Assembly: GCA_030704615.1 (NCBI GenBank)
Contig: CM060732.1
Span: forward strand, 49,705,053 to 49,769,052
Reading direction: 5' to 3'
DNA length: 64,000 nucleotides
Source: Takakia lepidozioides
Taxonomy: Eukaryota > Streptophyta > Takakiopsida > Takakiales > Takakiaceae
Below the pieces are notes generated by a model that saw nothing but the letters and a program-made list of their open reading frames with translations, was not told where the DNA came from and did no database searches. Shown piece by piece: positions 42,195 to 56,860 of the stretch (positions within the stretch are counted from its first letter, which is position 1; every line of letters starts with the position of its first letter). The position numbers were made by a program, and so were the translations under genes.

Positions 42195-42325
42195 CCTCCC
42201 TTGAGAGTGACATGGCACTGAAGGAGTGTAAACTCCAGTCTGGGTTATACGACGAGGTGTGTAACTCCACTCGGGGTTACAGAGAATGGAGTGTAACTCC
42301 GGTCGGTGTAACCCACACTGGGTCT
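42195..42325. repeat. Short degenerate repeats of GTGTAACTCC
   Basis: gtgta(a)actcc followed by a c-(g/t)-cggggttac-type word appears three times with irregular 30-45 bp spacing. Confidence 0.4.
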
Positions 42326-42414
42326 CGAAATTTGACTAATTCCAAATGTGGCTAAGTATAAAATGGACTAACTAGAGCTACATGAGAAACCATGGTTACA
42401 ACACTAGAGTCTCT

Positions 42415-42472
42415 CATCAAGAATTGAACCCAGAACCTCACCGCCTGCACTGCTACCACCTTACCATCACAC
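42415..42472 (-). repeat. SINE-like pol III head
   Basis: The minus strand has TGGTAAGGTGGTAGCA (A-box-like, complement of 42451-42466) and CTGGGTTCAATTC (B-box-like, complement of 42421-42433), about 30 bp apart as in plant SINE heads. The body probably continues toward lower coordinates; its tail was not delimited. Confidence 0.45.
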
Positions 42473-42499
42473 TACTCACGACAACTTGAAACCGACTTG

Positions 42500-43750
42500 G
42501 ATTCTTAAGTATTTAATAGTGAAACCGAGGTAAGATGGGGTGGGGAGGATGTGACAGGGCCTCGCCGGAGGAGGAAGGTATGATCTTGATAGATACGTAT
42601 TAACTGGGGAAAGTACATCAGGAGTGGTCTCTCATTAGCAATGTCTTTTTTTCTCACTTTTCCAAAATCGCCAGAAGGGCTATATGTAAATTCTACCCAG
42701 TGCCCATGTGGCAAGAATAACTAGGTGGTAAGGTTAGAAAAGTGGTGATATAACAGGTGTCACATTTTAACAGGTCCACGTAGGAAAAATTTGGCTTTTG
42801 ATATTTAACCAATGGCGCTTTCTGGGATTTTTTATTTATTTTTTACTCTCATAATTCATTGTAAAAGTAGCTGACCCATTTTTCGGGTCGAAATCTGGCG
42901 ATTTTTCATCAGATTTAAAAAACATTGCTCCTTAGGGATGAGCCAATAAATAAACAAATAAACAGGAATCATGTAAGCACTTCATGCACGAGTGTCATTT
43001 CACAGTACTTTCGCCAGATTCCGGCGGACCGTGTCGACTCCCCTTTTACCCCGGATTCACTATTAAATATTTTAGAATGCAAGAGGTTGTCCAATAGCTG
43101 TGAGTTAGGGGTGAGTCGTCTACTAGTAAGATGTAGTATAGGCGGGGGTGACTGCAGCCTACAGTGTCCATTTTTTGCTGTTACAACACTGTTTTTCCCA
43201 AACATAGAATAGTGGTAAATTAGCATACTCCTACATGACAATGCTATCAATAAAAAAGGACTAAAATATAGAGGCTCATCTACATGTACTTTCACACTTT
43301 TAAGTCTCATTATCAAAACCAGAATCTCTAGATGCTATGGACTTTTAAAAAGTCCGTAAGGAATTGTTACAGTCCATAAAAAAAGACGTTATGGACTTTT
43401 TAATATAGGAGTTAGAACAAAGTCAAGAAAAGGGACTCTCTCAAACTTGCTTCGAAGAATGAGGAATATGGAATGAAAACTATCATTCAAAAATATGAGG
43501 TTAAAAAACAATTATGTACTATTTTGAGCCTAAAAAATAGTTATTTTCATAAAGTCATTTATGAATAAATTCTTTTGAAATAACCAAAAAAAAAATCATT
43601 AGACATATCAAATTCAACGTGGAAAAATAAACACGGAGGCTATAAGGTGAACAACCACTTTTACACCAGGGCCACAATATCCAGCTTAGGACTCATAAAC
43701 AAGAGAGACAAAAAATCAAAATGACCATCAACATTACCAAAACTCTTTAA
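42500..43750. other. AT-rich intergenic, no gene supported
   Basis: Several short frames but none with recognisable content. Nothing is supported. Confidence 0.3.
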
Positions 43751-43751
43751 T

Positions 43752-44765
43752 GATATTGGACAGGCGTGCCATGATATCTACCCATGCCCTAATACGTATT
43801 GACAGTGCGATTGTTGTACAGGATGCGTGCAAGCCACTGTTTGGATGTTCGGGTGGCTCCCCTTTCTCCCCTTTTCTACATCTGTCAATGTTCTGATCAT
43901 GACGGGCTGGCCATTGTCTCCTTCATTTCTCATTGACTTTGTCCCGCTTGCAGACAATTTAAGCGGGACTCACAATCTATCCCAAGTTTGTGAGTCGCTT
44001 GTGATGGCTACGTTGGAAAATTCAAAATATGACATTGGTATAGCTGAAACGTCATGTGCAGAGAGTAGGTTTTACTTATGATAACAACTCCATCTACGTG
44101 AAGGGAACGTTATTTCAAACAATCTTCAGTCTTTGGATCTTATAAGATGGGTTTCATGCATGGACCATGTGCGCATCAAAAGAACTCATTTTGCATAGCT
44201 CAAAGAAGTGTGGTGTCACAGAGGAAGTCTATATTGACGAGGCTCACAGGTACCTCAGTGAGCAGGAACCTGATTCTATCTACTCCTTATATTTTGTGCC
44301 TGATCACAAAGTGTGACTACTGTGCACTCACGGGGGTGAAGAGACATTTGAGCATGTAACTTTAGATTTGACCCCCGTGGAGACACCCATTTTGAATGTG
44401 AGGTTAGAAATGTTGCAGTTGGGGATGGTCGATGCCCACATGGACCTTAAGGAGGAAGCGGCAAACTTGCGTAAGAATGAAGGCAACAATGGATCAGACG
44501 CGTGTCCGTCGACTTGAGGACGATCTGAAGTTAAAGTTGCAAGAAAAATTAGCTTGAGTTGTTGGACAACGAGAAAGAAGATCAGCCCTTCTCGGTGAAG
44601 GAAATGATCGAGATGCTGGCACCATTAGTAGGACTTGGGTCGCCCATGGTCGAGGAGGTGGAGGGAGGAATCAAAACAACTCCCTATGCAAGTCAAACTT
44701 GAAACGTACTGCATCTAAAAGTCGGTCCCAATACTTGACAAATACTAAGAAGAAAGAAACTGGAA
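43752..44765 (+). repeat. Left arm of a large inverted repeat
   Basis: It matches the reverse complement of about 45712-46625 over almost its entire length, for example cctaatacgtattgacagtgcgattg at 43788 and its complement at 46563-46588. The arms carry decayed coding-like sequence with a coiled-coil-like segment that is better preserved in the right arm. Arms are roughly 0.9-1 kb with about 0.95 kb between them. Confidence 0.75.
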
Positions 44766-44773
44766 GAACTAAG

Positions 44774-44820
44774 ACCCCCCCCCCAACCCTTCATTTTTTT
44801 TTTTTTTCGGGGGGGGGTCT
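44774..44820. repeat. Poly-C / poly-G hairpin
   Basis: AGACCCCCCCCC and GGGGGGGGGTCT face each other across about 24 bp including a T run, giving a 12-bp GC hairpin at the inner edge of the left arm. Confidence 0.7.
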
Positions 44821-45711
44821 CTCTTGAGCTTTATAGTCGATTATTGAAGAGAAAAAATTAAAACCCTCACAAGCCAAAATGTTTGAACGCACGGAAAACC
44901 CATGTTGGATAACCTGGCAAACAGTGACCATGATACAGTGAAACGAGATCGAAATCTCAATTAATTAAGTCACTAGGAGTTGAGGCAGGATCGAGCTCCC
45001 AAGATGATGCACACTAGGACAAGTCTCATTGCCATGCATCCGCTGTGTAGGTATCCGATGAGAGAATCTCCCAGTTACATGCTTGGATGGAATCTAGTAA
45101 GATAGTGCATTAGATTGTGCATTGAACAGGGTTTTGAAACCACCGGCTTTTATTACCGGTACCACTATCACACATTTTACCTGTGAAAATTTATTCTGAA
45201 ATTCCACCAACTCGTAATCATATTTCACATCATCAACCACTTTCTGAGGCAGTTTTTGTAAAGAGCCTAGACCTCACCCAATCCATTGTAGAGTCTAAAC
45301 ACTCCCTTCACATCTACTTCCACCTCGATCCTGTGAGAAAAAGCAGGAAACTCTTGAGGGGACACCATCGTCAGCCCAAACTCTCCACACGACACAGAGA
45401 GGCCTCCGAATGGGACTAACCAAGAAGATTCAACTGGTGGACTCATGGGAGCCAACCATGTAACTGAAACCTCAAAAGGGTTTGAGAAACGCTGCAGATA
45501 TGGCCATAAAATCGGGGCATTCCATCTCGGTTACTGGATACAGGGCCCAGAACTGATTGATCGCTATGTCCTTCTCTATGTGCTTCCCATCAAACTCATA
45601 GAATTCTGCATTTGCATTATCAGACTGTCTTTCCGCTTCAGAAGTTGGAGCATTCAATATCGCAAGAACCGTGGGGGCTAGCAGTACACTGACCTATGAC
45701 AACACTCCCCT

Positions 45712-46625
45712 TTCTTCTGTTTTCAAACCGCTCCTCCGTCTTCTAGTTTCTTTCTTCTTAGTATTTGTCAATTGTTGGGACCGTCTTTTAGATGCAATAT
45801 GTTTCAAGTTTGAAGTCCTTGCATGGGGAGTTGTTCTGATTCCTCCCTCCACCGGCCTCGACCCTGGGCGATCCAAGTCCTGCTAATGGTGCCAGCATCT
45901 CGAGCATTTCCTTCACCGAAAAGGGTTGTTTGTTGTCCAACAACTCGAGCTAATTTTTCTTGTAGCTTTAACTTCTCATTCTCAAGTCGACGGACACGCG
46001 TCTGATCCATTGTTGCCTTCATTCTTACGCAAGTATGCCACATTTTTGTTGCTTTCTCTTTAAGGTCCATGTGGGCATCGACCATCCCCAAACGTTTCTA
46101 ACGTCACATTCAGAATGGGTGTCTCCACGAGGGTCAAATCTAAAGTTATATGTCCAAATGTCTCTTCACTAGCTCTTCACCCCTGTGAGTGCACAATAGT
46201 CGTCGCACTTCGTGATCAGGCATAATATGCAAAATAAGTTCTTTCGATGCGCACATGGTCCATGCCATCTAAGATCCAAAACCACGTTCCCTTCACGTAA
46301 ATGGAGTTGCTCTCATAAGTAAAACTTGCTCTCTGCACACGATGTTTCAGCTGCACCAATGTCATATTTTCCAACGCAGCCATTACAAGCAAGTTTGTGA
46401 GTCTCGCTTAAATTGTCTGCAAGCAGGCAAAGTCAATGAGAAATGAAGGAGAGTCAAGTGGCCAGCCCGTCAAAATATTGACAGCTGTTGAATATGAGAG
46501 AAAAAGGGGAGCCACCCGAACATCCAAACGGTGGCTTGCACGCCTCCTGTAGAACAATCGCACTGTCAATACGTATTAGGGCATTGGCACATATTATGGC
46601 GCGCCCATTATATATATATACATTT
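45712..46625 (-). repeat. Right arm of the large inverted repeat
   Basis: The minus strand reads the same sequence as 43752-44765. Its best frame (45804-46091, minus) encodes a Lys/Glu-rich helix with MDLKEKATKMW and RRLENEKLKLQEKLARVV, followed by a Gly/Arg stretch. The left arm has frameshifts there. The source gene is not recognised; it may be a gag- or transposon-derived coiled coil. Confidence 0.7.
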
Positions 46626-46795
46626 TTGCAATGCCCGGACGTTGCACGTTGCGCCGGCCCCGCAAGTCACCCCGACATCACTTTGCAACCCCTGACGTGG
46701 GATTTTAGAAATGTTTCGGGTTGGATGCCACTGCGACGCTTGGGGCTGTGACCCCACCCCAACAATGTGGCCACGGCATTGCAGCGGCGTCGCAA

Positions 46796-46832
<37 letters not shown>

Positions 46833-46845
46833 AGTTATTGTAGTG
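46626..46845. mobile_element. CACTA-like right terminus with 35-nt poly-C
   Basis: It ends TTGTAGTG at 46845. Read from that end on the minus strand it is CACTACAATAAC, then a run of G (complement of the 35 C at 46798-46832), GGTTTTGCGACGCCGC and further GCGACG/TGCAAC words. This mirrors the terminus at 36883, which also has a G run followed by GTTTTGC-ACG. Confidence 0.5.
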
Positions 46846-48346
46846 CTTTAGCTTAATGTTCTCAAAAGCCAGCCCTCCACAATCATGAGGATCAACAAAA
46901 ACTACCCAAGATATCCATGACTCCATGGAGGTATACCGTATTAGTTTAACACTGGTCACCTATTATCATATCGATAGAGGACGTCACCATTGTAATATGG
47001 ACAACTTTGTTTCCCTCCCTGAGTATGGGCTTTTAGGTTTCTTCCACTATCACCACATACTTCAGGGAAGAACCCCCAGCTGGTTCAACTTGCAATTTCA
47101 ATTCTGTGGATCTTCCTTTCTATTGAAACTGAAAGGGGGGTTGGGTTAGGCACTGTAATTGAATGTATATTTCAGGCCAGAACGACTGGCTAATTCCACT
47201 TGCCAAGCAGTTCTGTGGAATCTACATCTTTATGAAGACTCAAATGGGGTTAAGCAATACATGTGATAGAGTGCACATCATCGAACCTCTTCAGCGTCAA
47301 AGCTTTGAGAACAACATGAGGATTCATGCACTAATCTGAACAGAATTGATTGATTTGAATTTGTTTGAACTATGAACACATGCCAAACTATCAGCTACAA
47401 ACAACTTGTAGTGGTGATATTTTCAAATGTCTGGCACTTGAATTCGGAACAAAACTGGGACAACGTATACCACTCAGCTCAAGATGAAATTTCTACTTTG
47501 AGTGGGTCTTTTCAGAGCTTTACAAAGCTCCAACTCTAAGAAACCCTTACTTCTTACCGACATTGCTATTACGTCCATATTCCATAATCGTCCATTAGCT
47601 CTTCAAGTGAAAACTCATCCTCTTCAATTAGCTCTCCATATTATCTATCCCAAACCTCAGTCTCTATAATTGCCAGGAACCCCGAAATTACAAGGTGAAC
47701 TCCTGAATGAGAAGTCCTCACGAGGCAAATGCAATCAACGAAAGAATGCAATCAGTAACGTTCCAACTTGTGGGATTCAAGAATGAACATGTACCTTGAT
47801 CAATCAATCAAACAAATCTTCTTTGCTCAAGGCTCATGCAGCTCATTCTAGGTTCACAGCCCATGCATCTTGCTCAAGGGTTCATAGCTTGTGCAAAACC
47901 AATAATTAAATCAATTTTTTTTAACCATAGTAGAAGTATGGAATGAATTTAAAATATGTATAGAGATATTTTACTCTAGTGTAAAAGACACCAAAAATTA
48001 GGCTTACAAAAATGGGTGTTGTACCCGAGTTCTATATTGGGAATTTCAAAACGAGAAAACTAATTAAAAAAAGACCCAAGTTCTTGTAGGGATTAGATGA
48101 ATGCACGGCTGAATCTTGCTTGAAGGAACCCCAAATGTTTATGCTAATGACCTAACATTGCTATTAGAAGTTTTACAACTCTTTTGGACCACTGTAGCTC
48201 AATGTATTTGGAAGAGTTTTCTAACAAAGAAATATAGACTATTATGTGAACAGTCTATTTGAAGAGAAATCCAACTTACAAGGCTTAGACTCTGAATTGT
48301 CATTTAAAGAAAAGTTGTGAGCTGTTCACGTTCAAATATGACGTTT

Positions 48347-48377
<31 letters not shown>

Positions 48378-49460
48378 CCAAAGCTAAGCGCGATCTCCAA
48401 CCAACTAAGTTGGTTTTTGCAAATGGTGATATAGTCTGCCCTGGATAAATGTTAACGGTCGGGAGTAGAAAAAATAACTTTTAGACAAGGTTAACACATT
48501 ACCAATTAGTGAGGGAATAATAAAACACATTAACATTTACAAAATGACACTTACATAATATCCACTTCTTTTACACGAACAGGTGGAGTCATAATCTCAA
48601 TATACTTGCAAAACATCTGAGGTACAACTAGCACAGAGACGATCTTGTCTCTCAAAAACAACCTCCATCTCAAGTCTAGAAATGCTAAACATATATTTTG
48701 TTGTATTGCATTAGATTCTAATCACATTAGTATTCCTTATGATTACCTCATGGTGGTTCAACCCTTAACAATTTGAATTATTTCGATGCAGTGCACCGCA
48801 TTCAATTCCACTACGATCGGATTTTGTTGCTTTAGTATTCAATATTAAAGATTCACTACTTGGTCAATACGGCCTAATTAATAACCACTTATCAATGTTT
48901 CCGCACAATATGTAAACCAAGCAAATTCCTACCAAACAACTACCTCTTTATAACTTACAAAGCCGGCGTAACTAACAGCCACTTCGCTTGATGGCTAGTT
49001 GTCACCTTTCACGGGTGGACCCTATATATACTAAGTAATATTCTCTCTTTTTTTAATGTAAGACACCACTTTCAATTGATGTGATTTGATTTTAAGAAGT
49101 AATGGACGCAAACTCACATAAACTTGCTGTACACTAGCTCACAAATTGTTGAAAATAGAATGTGATACTATCATTGTACTCAAGCTATCTACCTTTCTAA
49201 CAAAAGACAATAGGCCTTTTGAGATAAAGTGACACATAACTTACGTTAGCTTCCCAAGGAGTGAACATTGTTTTTTTGTTTCATTTGAACTCGCTACAAC
49301 ACCCCAATGTCACTTATCCCGAATTAGGGATACTGCCTTCCGATACAACATAGAGAATAATGGCTATTTCATTGGGCGGCCTAAAGGGTGGTCATTCTTA
49401 GGTTCTGGGATTGGAAGCTTCTAAAAAATAAAAACACATGGAGCAAGCTAATGTAGTCTC
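46846..49460. other. AT-rich intergenic, no gene supported
   Basis: No recognisable gene or element. A 31-nt poly-T tract near 48349-48377 could be the poly-A end of a minus-strand retroposon, but no body was identified. Confidence 0.3.
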
Positions 49461-49467
49461 GGTGTTA

Positions 49468-49479
49468 ACATATAAATGA
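49468..49479 (+). promoter_or_regulatory. TATA-like box of the lectin gene
   Basis: CATATAAATG lies about 60 bp upstream of the ATG at 49530, a plausible distance for a short 5' leader. Confidence 0.4.
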
Positions 49480-49529
49480 CAATTGACCATCTCTTTTACA
49501 TAGGAAAACAACCGTGAAGAAACCTCAAC

Positions 49530-50027
49530 ATGGGCTCTCTAGGTATGGCCAACGCCTGGATTATTCCAGTGGTTTTGACACTCTTCACAACCCCGGCCAT
49601 GATTGTTGGAGCTGATGTGACATCATATGACTTGGGTCCTTTCCTTTTTGAAAACAACTTATTGGACTCAGTACACTTTCTACTAAGTCGCAATGGCAAC
49701 TATAGGCTTTCCATGCAAACAGACTGCAATCTGGTGGTATATCGTGAGCAAGACAATGCACCATTATGGGCCTCCAACACCGGTGGCAGAGGTGACCCCT
49801 GTTATTTTGCCGTGCAAACTGATGGAAACTTGGTGGTGTATGATGAATCAAGTCACCCCGTGTGGAATTCTAATACGGTTGGCGTTGGCCAATGTCATGC
49901 TAAGAATGGCATGTATTTACTCATTATGCAAAATAATGGGGACCTAGTGTTTGTTTGCCAGCCGGATTATAGAAACCCTGGAAATTTTAAGACTTTCACC
50001 GTCTGGAGCACTAACACACAAGGATAG
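49530..50027 (+). CDS. Bulb-type (GNA-like) mannose-binding lectin
   Basis: A single-exon, 165-residue secreted lectin. The N-terminus (ANAWIIPVVLTLFTTPAMIVGA) is a good signal peptide, with cleavage probably before DVTSYDLG. The B-lectin domain has three repeats. The first two carry the mannose-site consensus QxDxNxVxY (QTDCNLVVY and QTDGNLVVY) intact; the third is degenerate (QNNGDLVFV). There is no kinase, PAN or transmembrane domain, so this is a soluble merolectin-type protein of a family linked to storage or defence. A second ATG at 49545 could also start it. A TATA-like box lies upstream, and AATAAA-rich sequence near 50256-50270 may end the transcript. Confidence 0.9.
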   Translation: MGSLGMANAWIIPVVLTLFTTPAMIVGADVTSYDLGPFLFENNLLDSVHFLLSRNGNYRLSMQTDCNLVVYREQDNAPLWASNTGGRGDPCYFAVQTDGNLVVYDESSHPVWNSNTVGVGQCHAKNGMYLLIMQNNGDLVFVCQPDYRNPGNFKTFTVWSTNTQG

Positions 50028-52066
50028 GTCGTTTGTAGAAAGTTGCAGGCCACATAGTTTTCTTGAACTTGGTCTCTTTTCGATGTATGGTTAGATGGAG
50101 CTGATCAAAATCCATGTGCGTCTTATATACACCGGTGTTGGGTGGGTATATTGCTTTTTAATTACCAGCCCGGTCTGGATAAATAGGATAATATTCATGA
50201 GTCAGATCCATATTTACCTTGTGGTGGGAAAATCATATCCGATAACAGGGTATGATAAATAAATAAAATAAATATCTTGGGATATATGTAACCAATAGGA
50301 GATGCACAAAGTAGCAAACTGACCTATGATTAGCAAGCTAAAGTTTAAACTGTGTCTCACACACATGTGGAGCTCAAAATCTTTTGAACTGATTTTCAAT
50401 ACTTCAGAAAGGAAAATTTTGTGTACACATCTATGCCCACATCTCATTCATTGCAAAGAAAGACATTTGTATAAGCAAACACTTACATGGCCGCACTTTT
50501 GATTCCAGCTTTGGCATTTTTCTTCCGCATGCTAGCCTATTTTGTAAACCTCGACAAAGAACATGTAAAATCAACTTAATATGTCAAAATTTGCGACATT
50601 GGACACACTACAGTGCTGCGTACTGACTAGAGTTAGGAGTTGAGGCAGTAGAGCCTATCAATGTTGTCGGACTGCAATTTGGTTGGATACTCTTCCGAGA
50701 AAAAAGACACCAAATTAGCGCTAACAACAACACCACCACAACAATCATGTACCTTGCAAACTGCTGCGCCATTAGGGTCAGTTACATGGTTGGTCTATGA
50801 TGAATATACTTATATTATTATTCAAAAATCCAAATAGGGATTTGTTTTGGAAATTATTGAGAAAAACTACTAATACTTCATGGGGCCGGACTAAATTAGA
50901 AAGAAAATATTTAATATTTAGATGATAATTTTAAATCTTAAAATTTTAAATGACAGGGTAGCAAATGAGAATGACCATCCAAATTGAATTAATGGAAGAG
51001 TTTTGTTGGTGAAAACTTAATAAAGAAACACTGAAAATCAAAGAATAGTTTTGCTTGCGATAGTGTCCAGATTTTTGTTCAAAAATGCAGTAGCTTTGTT
51101 GGATTGGCTTGTGTTGGGGGTTGGTAGAACGCGAGCACAGCTCACGTGAGTGTAAAAAAATGGAGGCGAGAGCACAAAAAGTGGTAATAGGGTACTCATG
51201 TTTTCACAGAAATATATAATGAAGGATATACATAGGGTTCATACACGCCAATAGGCTCTCTTATTATATATTTACAAATTCGTATTCTACAAAGAATAAC
51301 CCAGTAGAAAAACAAAGTCACAAATACCAACAACACCATCCAAAACACACAAATAATCAAATAGTTAATTCAACAATTTAATGTAGTAAAGCACACCACG
51401 GTTTCGGCTAGTTGCGTATGACTCCTCTTGTGAATAATGAAATCTCTACTTTCATCCATAATAAACTTGAAACTTCATCCATTTATTTATGATAAGTTGT
51501 GCAATACCAAAATATAACCTGAGAGAGGTGTTACCTGGAGAAGGCACATCAGGAACAAGCTTTCAACAAAGGAGAGGAGGTGACACCTGGGGGAAGGCAC
51601 AACAGGAGCTCAGCGATTTTTGACCCGCGGAGTCTCTTTTTTAGAATAAAGAGGAGCCAATAAAGAATGTAGATTTTCCAGGATTATGTGAAGGAAAACT
51701 GGATGACATCCTTGTTGACTAGGTGTCACTTGACGTTGATTTAGTTGATTTAGTTCGCTTACGAATTTCACTCTAGGTATTGTTGCGGTAGGTCAGTATC
51801 CAGCAATTTCGTAGGTGAAACAAAATAAACTGTAACTACTTTTGCAGCATAAGAAGGAAAGTAAAGAAAAGTATGACACCTCCCCAAGGGAACGTAACTT
51901 ATGGTGTCTCTTCACCACAAGGGCTACTGCCTCCAGCTGAAAGGACACCTTCTTTGCAGCATATATATATATATATAAGTTTACGAACAGGGACAACCTA
52001 TTAGGGACTGCTATGAGCGACAACATCACATGGTAAAAAACACAATAATTAATCATCAGGCATAGT
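50028..52066. other. AT-rich intergenic, no gene supported
   Basis: 3' flank of the lectin gene and low-complexity sequence, including a TA microsatellite near 51959-51976. No gene or element is recognised. Confidence 0.3.
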
Positions 52067-52905
52067 TTAACCCTTAAGTTCCCAAGCGACCTGGTCACTT
52101 TGAATTTGCAGTTCGACCTAATTTTTGCAGATCTAATCTGATGGGGCCCACTCCTAAAGCTTTAATGACAAGGGATTTGTCTAGAGTATGATGCAAAAAA
52201 CAAAATTAAGAAAAAACAAAAGCTACGACCTGCAAAAAAATATCTTAGATCTCTCATTTACGTTTTGGGGCTTGAAAAGGGTTGGCTTGAAAAGGGCTGT
52301 TGACCGCTGATGTGGCAGTAAACAAGCCCAAAACAGATTGCACTCCAAAGGCCATTTTTGGCAGAAAATTAGCAATCTTGGAAAAGCACTTCACCTTGTG
52401 GTGTGTGAGCATTACATACACACATCCACCATTGGCTTTTAAAAAATTTATAGAAAAAAAAGTACTTCATTTGGAGGCACATTTTCTGTTGTCAATTTTG
52501 AGATTTCAACCCCCCATGTAATTGCATGCAAAGCAACCATAGGTGAAAAAATCAGTTGGACCTGCAATTTAGTGGGGTCATAGCCACTCCACTATTGATT
52601 TGGAAATGGTGGGTCTTGGGGCAAGCAAAATTGGATAAAACTAGGTTTTGATTTGGTCAAACCAATTTCTTTCTCACTTTTTCTTTGGGACCTGATATTT
52701 GAGGTTTGGGCCAACGCTATAATCTCACAATTTCCATGGTGGACTTGGCTCATTTTTTGGTATGTCATGCATAAATGAGCTGGGCCCATTTCTATAAGGC
52801 TGGAATCTCTGGATGATTTTTGGTAGGTTTCTAGGAGCAATTTACTGCAGCTGGGTACCCAAAATTGATAAAAAGTCCAAAAAGGCTTGGGAACTTAAGG
52901 GTTAA
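52067..52905. mobile_element. TTAA-flanked TIR element (piggyBac/Kolobok-like MITE)
   Basis: The 831-bp element 52071-52901 has perfect 17-bp terminal inverted repeats, CCCTTAAGTTCCCAAGC at the left and its complement at the right. It is flanked on both sides by TTAA (52067-52070 and 52902-52905). A TTAA duplication with a CCC-type terminus is characteristic of piggyBac, and Kolobok also uses TTAA. No transposase is encoded, so it is non-autonomous. It lies in a gene-free region between the lectin and tubulin genes. Confidence 0.75.
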
Positions 52906-54013
52906 AGAATTGGCTTTGACAAAAAATTCCCTAAGCCTGAATTTCACGTGGCTTATACTCACGTGAACAAACATTTCAACAAGTTTCGCATTTCGTAGGG
53001 CATGGACACATTTTAGTTTTGCCTAAGTATCTTCTAAGAATATTCTTAGATTTCCTGGTATTTCCTCTTATGCTCGCTCACCAAGGCTGCGCACATCCTA
53101 ACCTCCATTGTGCTCATGTGATTTAGAGAGATTTGCAATAGTTTCACAACTTCTGGTATCACAGAAACAAGTAATCGTTCTTCGGGATATCCGTCACAAC
53201 AAGCCGTATTAGGGCCTTATGGCAGCCATGTGCCTAAAAAGGGTTTTAAATGTTTTCCCTTCAATAATTTCAATAAAATTTCAACCAGGGCCACTGTCCC
53301 CTGTTCATCAAAAAAAAAGAAAAAGAAAAAAAAAGAAAAAAAAAAAAAAAAACTTCTGTAGCCTGACTCGCACATTTTGGGGTCGATATAATATATTCTC
53401 TAGATATTCCAAGAATATGTGGAATACCCTGTTATGCTCACATGCCAACCCAAAATTGTTCGATTAATATTGGATGAAAATTCACACCTGACCTGACCGC
53501 ATTGTTTATTGTGACCACCTAAATGACTCCTTTCCACCCCCTTTCTACATTTGAAACAAACAAAGATGATGTGAAGATGTCCGCATACGTAAAATGAAAA
53601 TGGAGCCCAAGAAAAGATTACAAAAACTAGTATGTATATGAGGACATTATGCGAGTTTTGGGGGGACAAAAATGACCTCGCATATTTACTTGACTGAGAC
53701 AATTTGGGCATTTAGAGGCAAATAATGGTTTCTATTTTCCCCTCATAGTAATTCCAAATGATGAAGTCCTGCCAAGATCAGGCTGCACCCCTTCAAACCA
53801 TTTGAAAAAAACAGAAATTAGAAAGGTTTCCCTATGGTAGAAAATTGGCCTTGGGTGTTTTGAAGAGGGGATTTTGGTTATGGAAGGGGAGTGTTCAGTC
53901 CAGTTTGCAAGTTAGACACACATTTCACAATCCTTGGGTCATTCACTAAAATACAAATCCTTTTGCTATACGGCCCAGATGTTGCCAAAGCTGGATCAAT
54001 CCGGAGCAAGAGT
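52906..54013. other. Intergenic and 3' flank of the tubulin gene
   Basis: It contains an A-rich tract (about 53310-53352) and no supported gene. The tubulin 3' UTR should lie in the highest few hundred bases. Confidence 0.4.
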
Positions 54014-56559
<2,546 letters not shown>

Positions 56560-56811
56560 TCAGCAGCTTCTCGGTGAAATTGTCGCTTTCAGCTCTCTTT
56601 CAGCTGTACTGTGAATGGAGAAAGGAAGCGGATCAACTGTCGGTGTTGGGCTACTGTGGGTGTTGTGCGAGCTCAGCTTCTCCTACAGTGAGGGAATTGG
56701 AGCTCTAGGATGCTGACTTGAGCAGGATCATTGCGCCACTAACGGGAAGTTGCTGCAGCACGGAATTATGCGGTCAGATTGCGCACCACGAGTCCTTGGC
56801 TACCCGAAGGG

Positions 56812-56860
56812 AGTCTAACGGCGGTTACGTGCTAACGGCGGTTATAGTATAACCGTCGCT
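56812..56860. promoter_or_regulatory. Paired AACGG (MSA/MYB3R-like) boxes upstream of beta-tubulin
   Basis: CTAACGGCGGTTA occurs twice 17 bp apart (56815-56827 and 56832-56844), followed by an inverted AACCGTCG. Plant G2/M genes carry YCYAACGGYYA boxes bound by MYB3R factors. The match covers the AACGG core but not the full consensus. The boxes lie about 280-310 bp upstream of the start codon. Confidence 0.4.

Noticed and set aside
46705-46959. Minus-strand frame with a poly-Gly run
   Set aside because: The poly-Gly comes from the poly-C tract; the frame has no other support.
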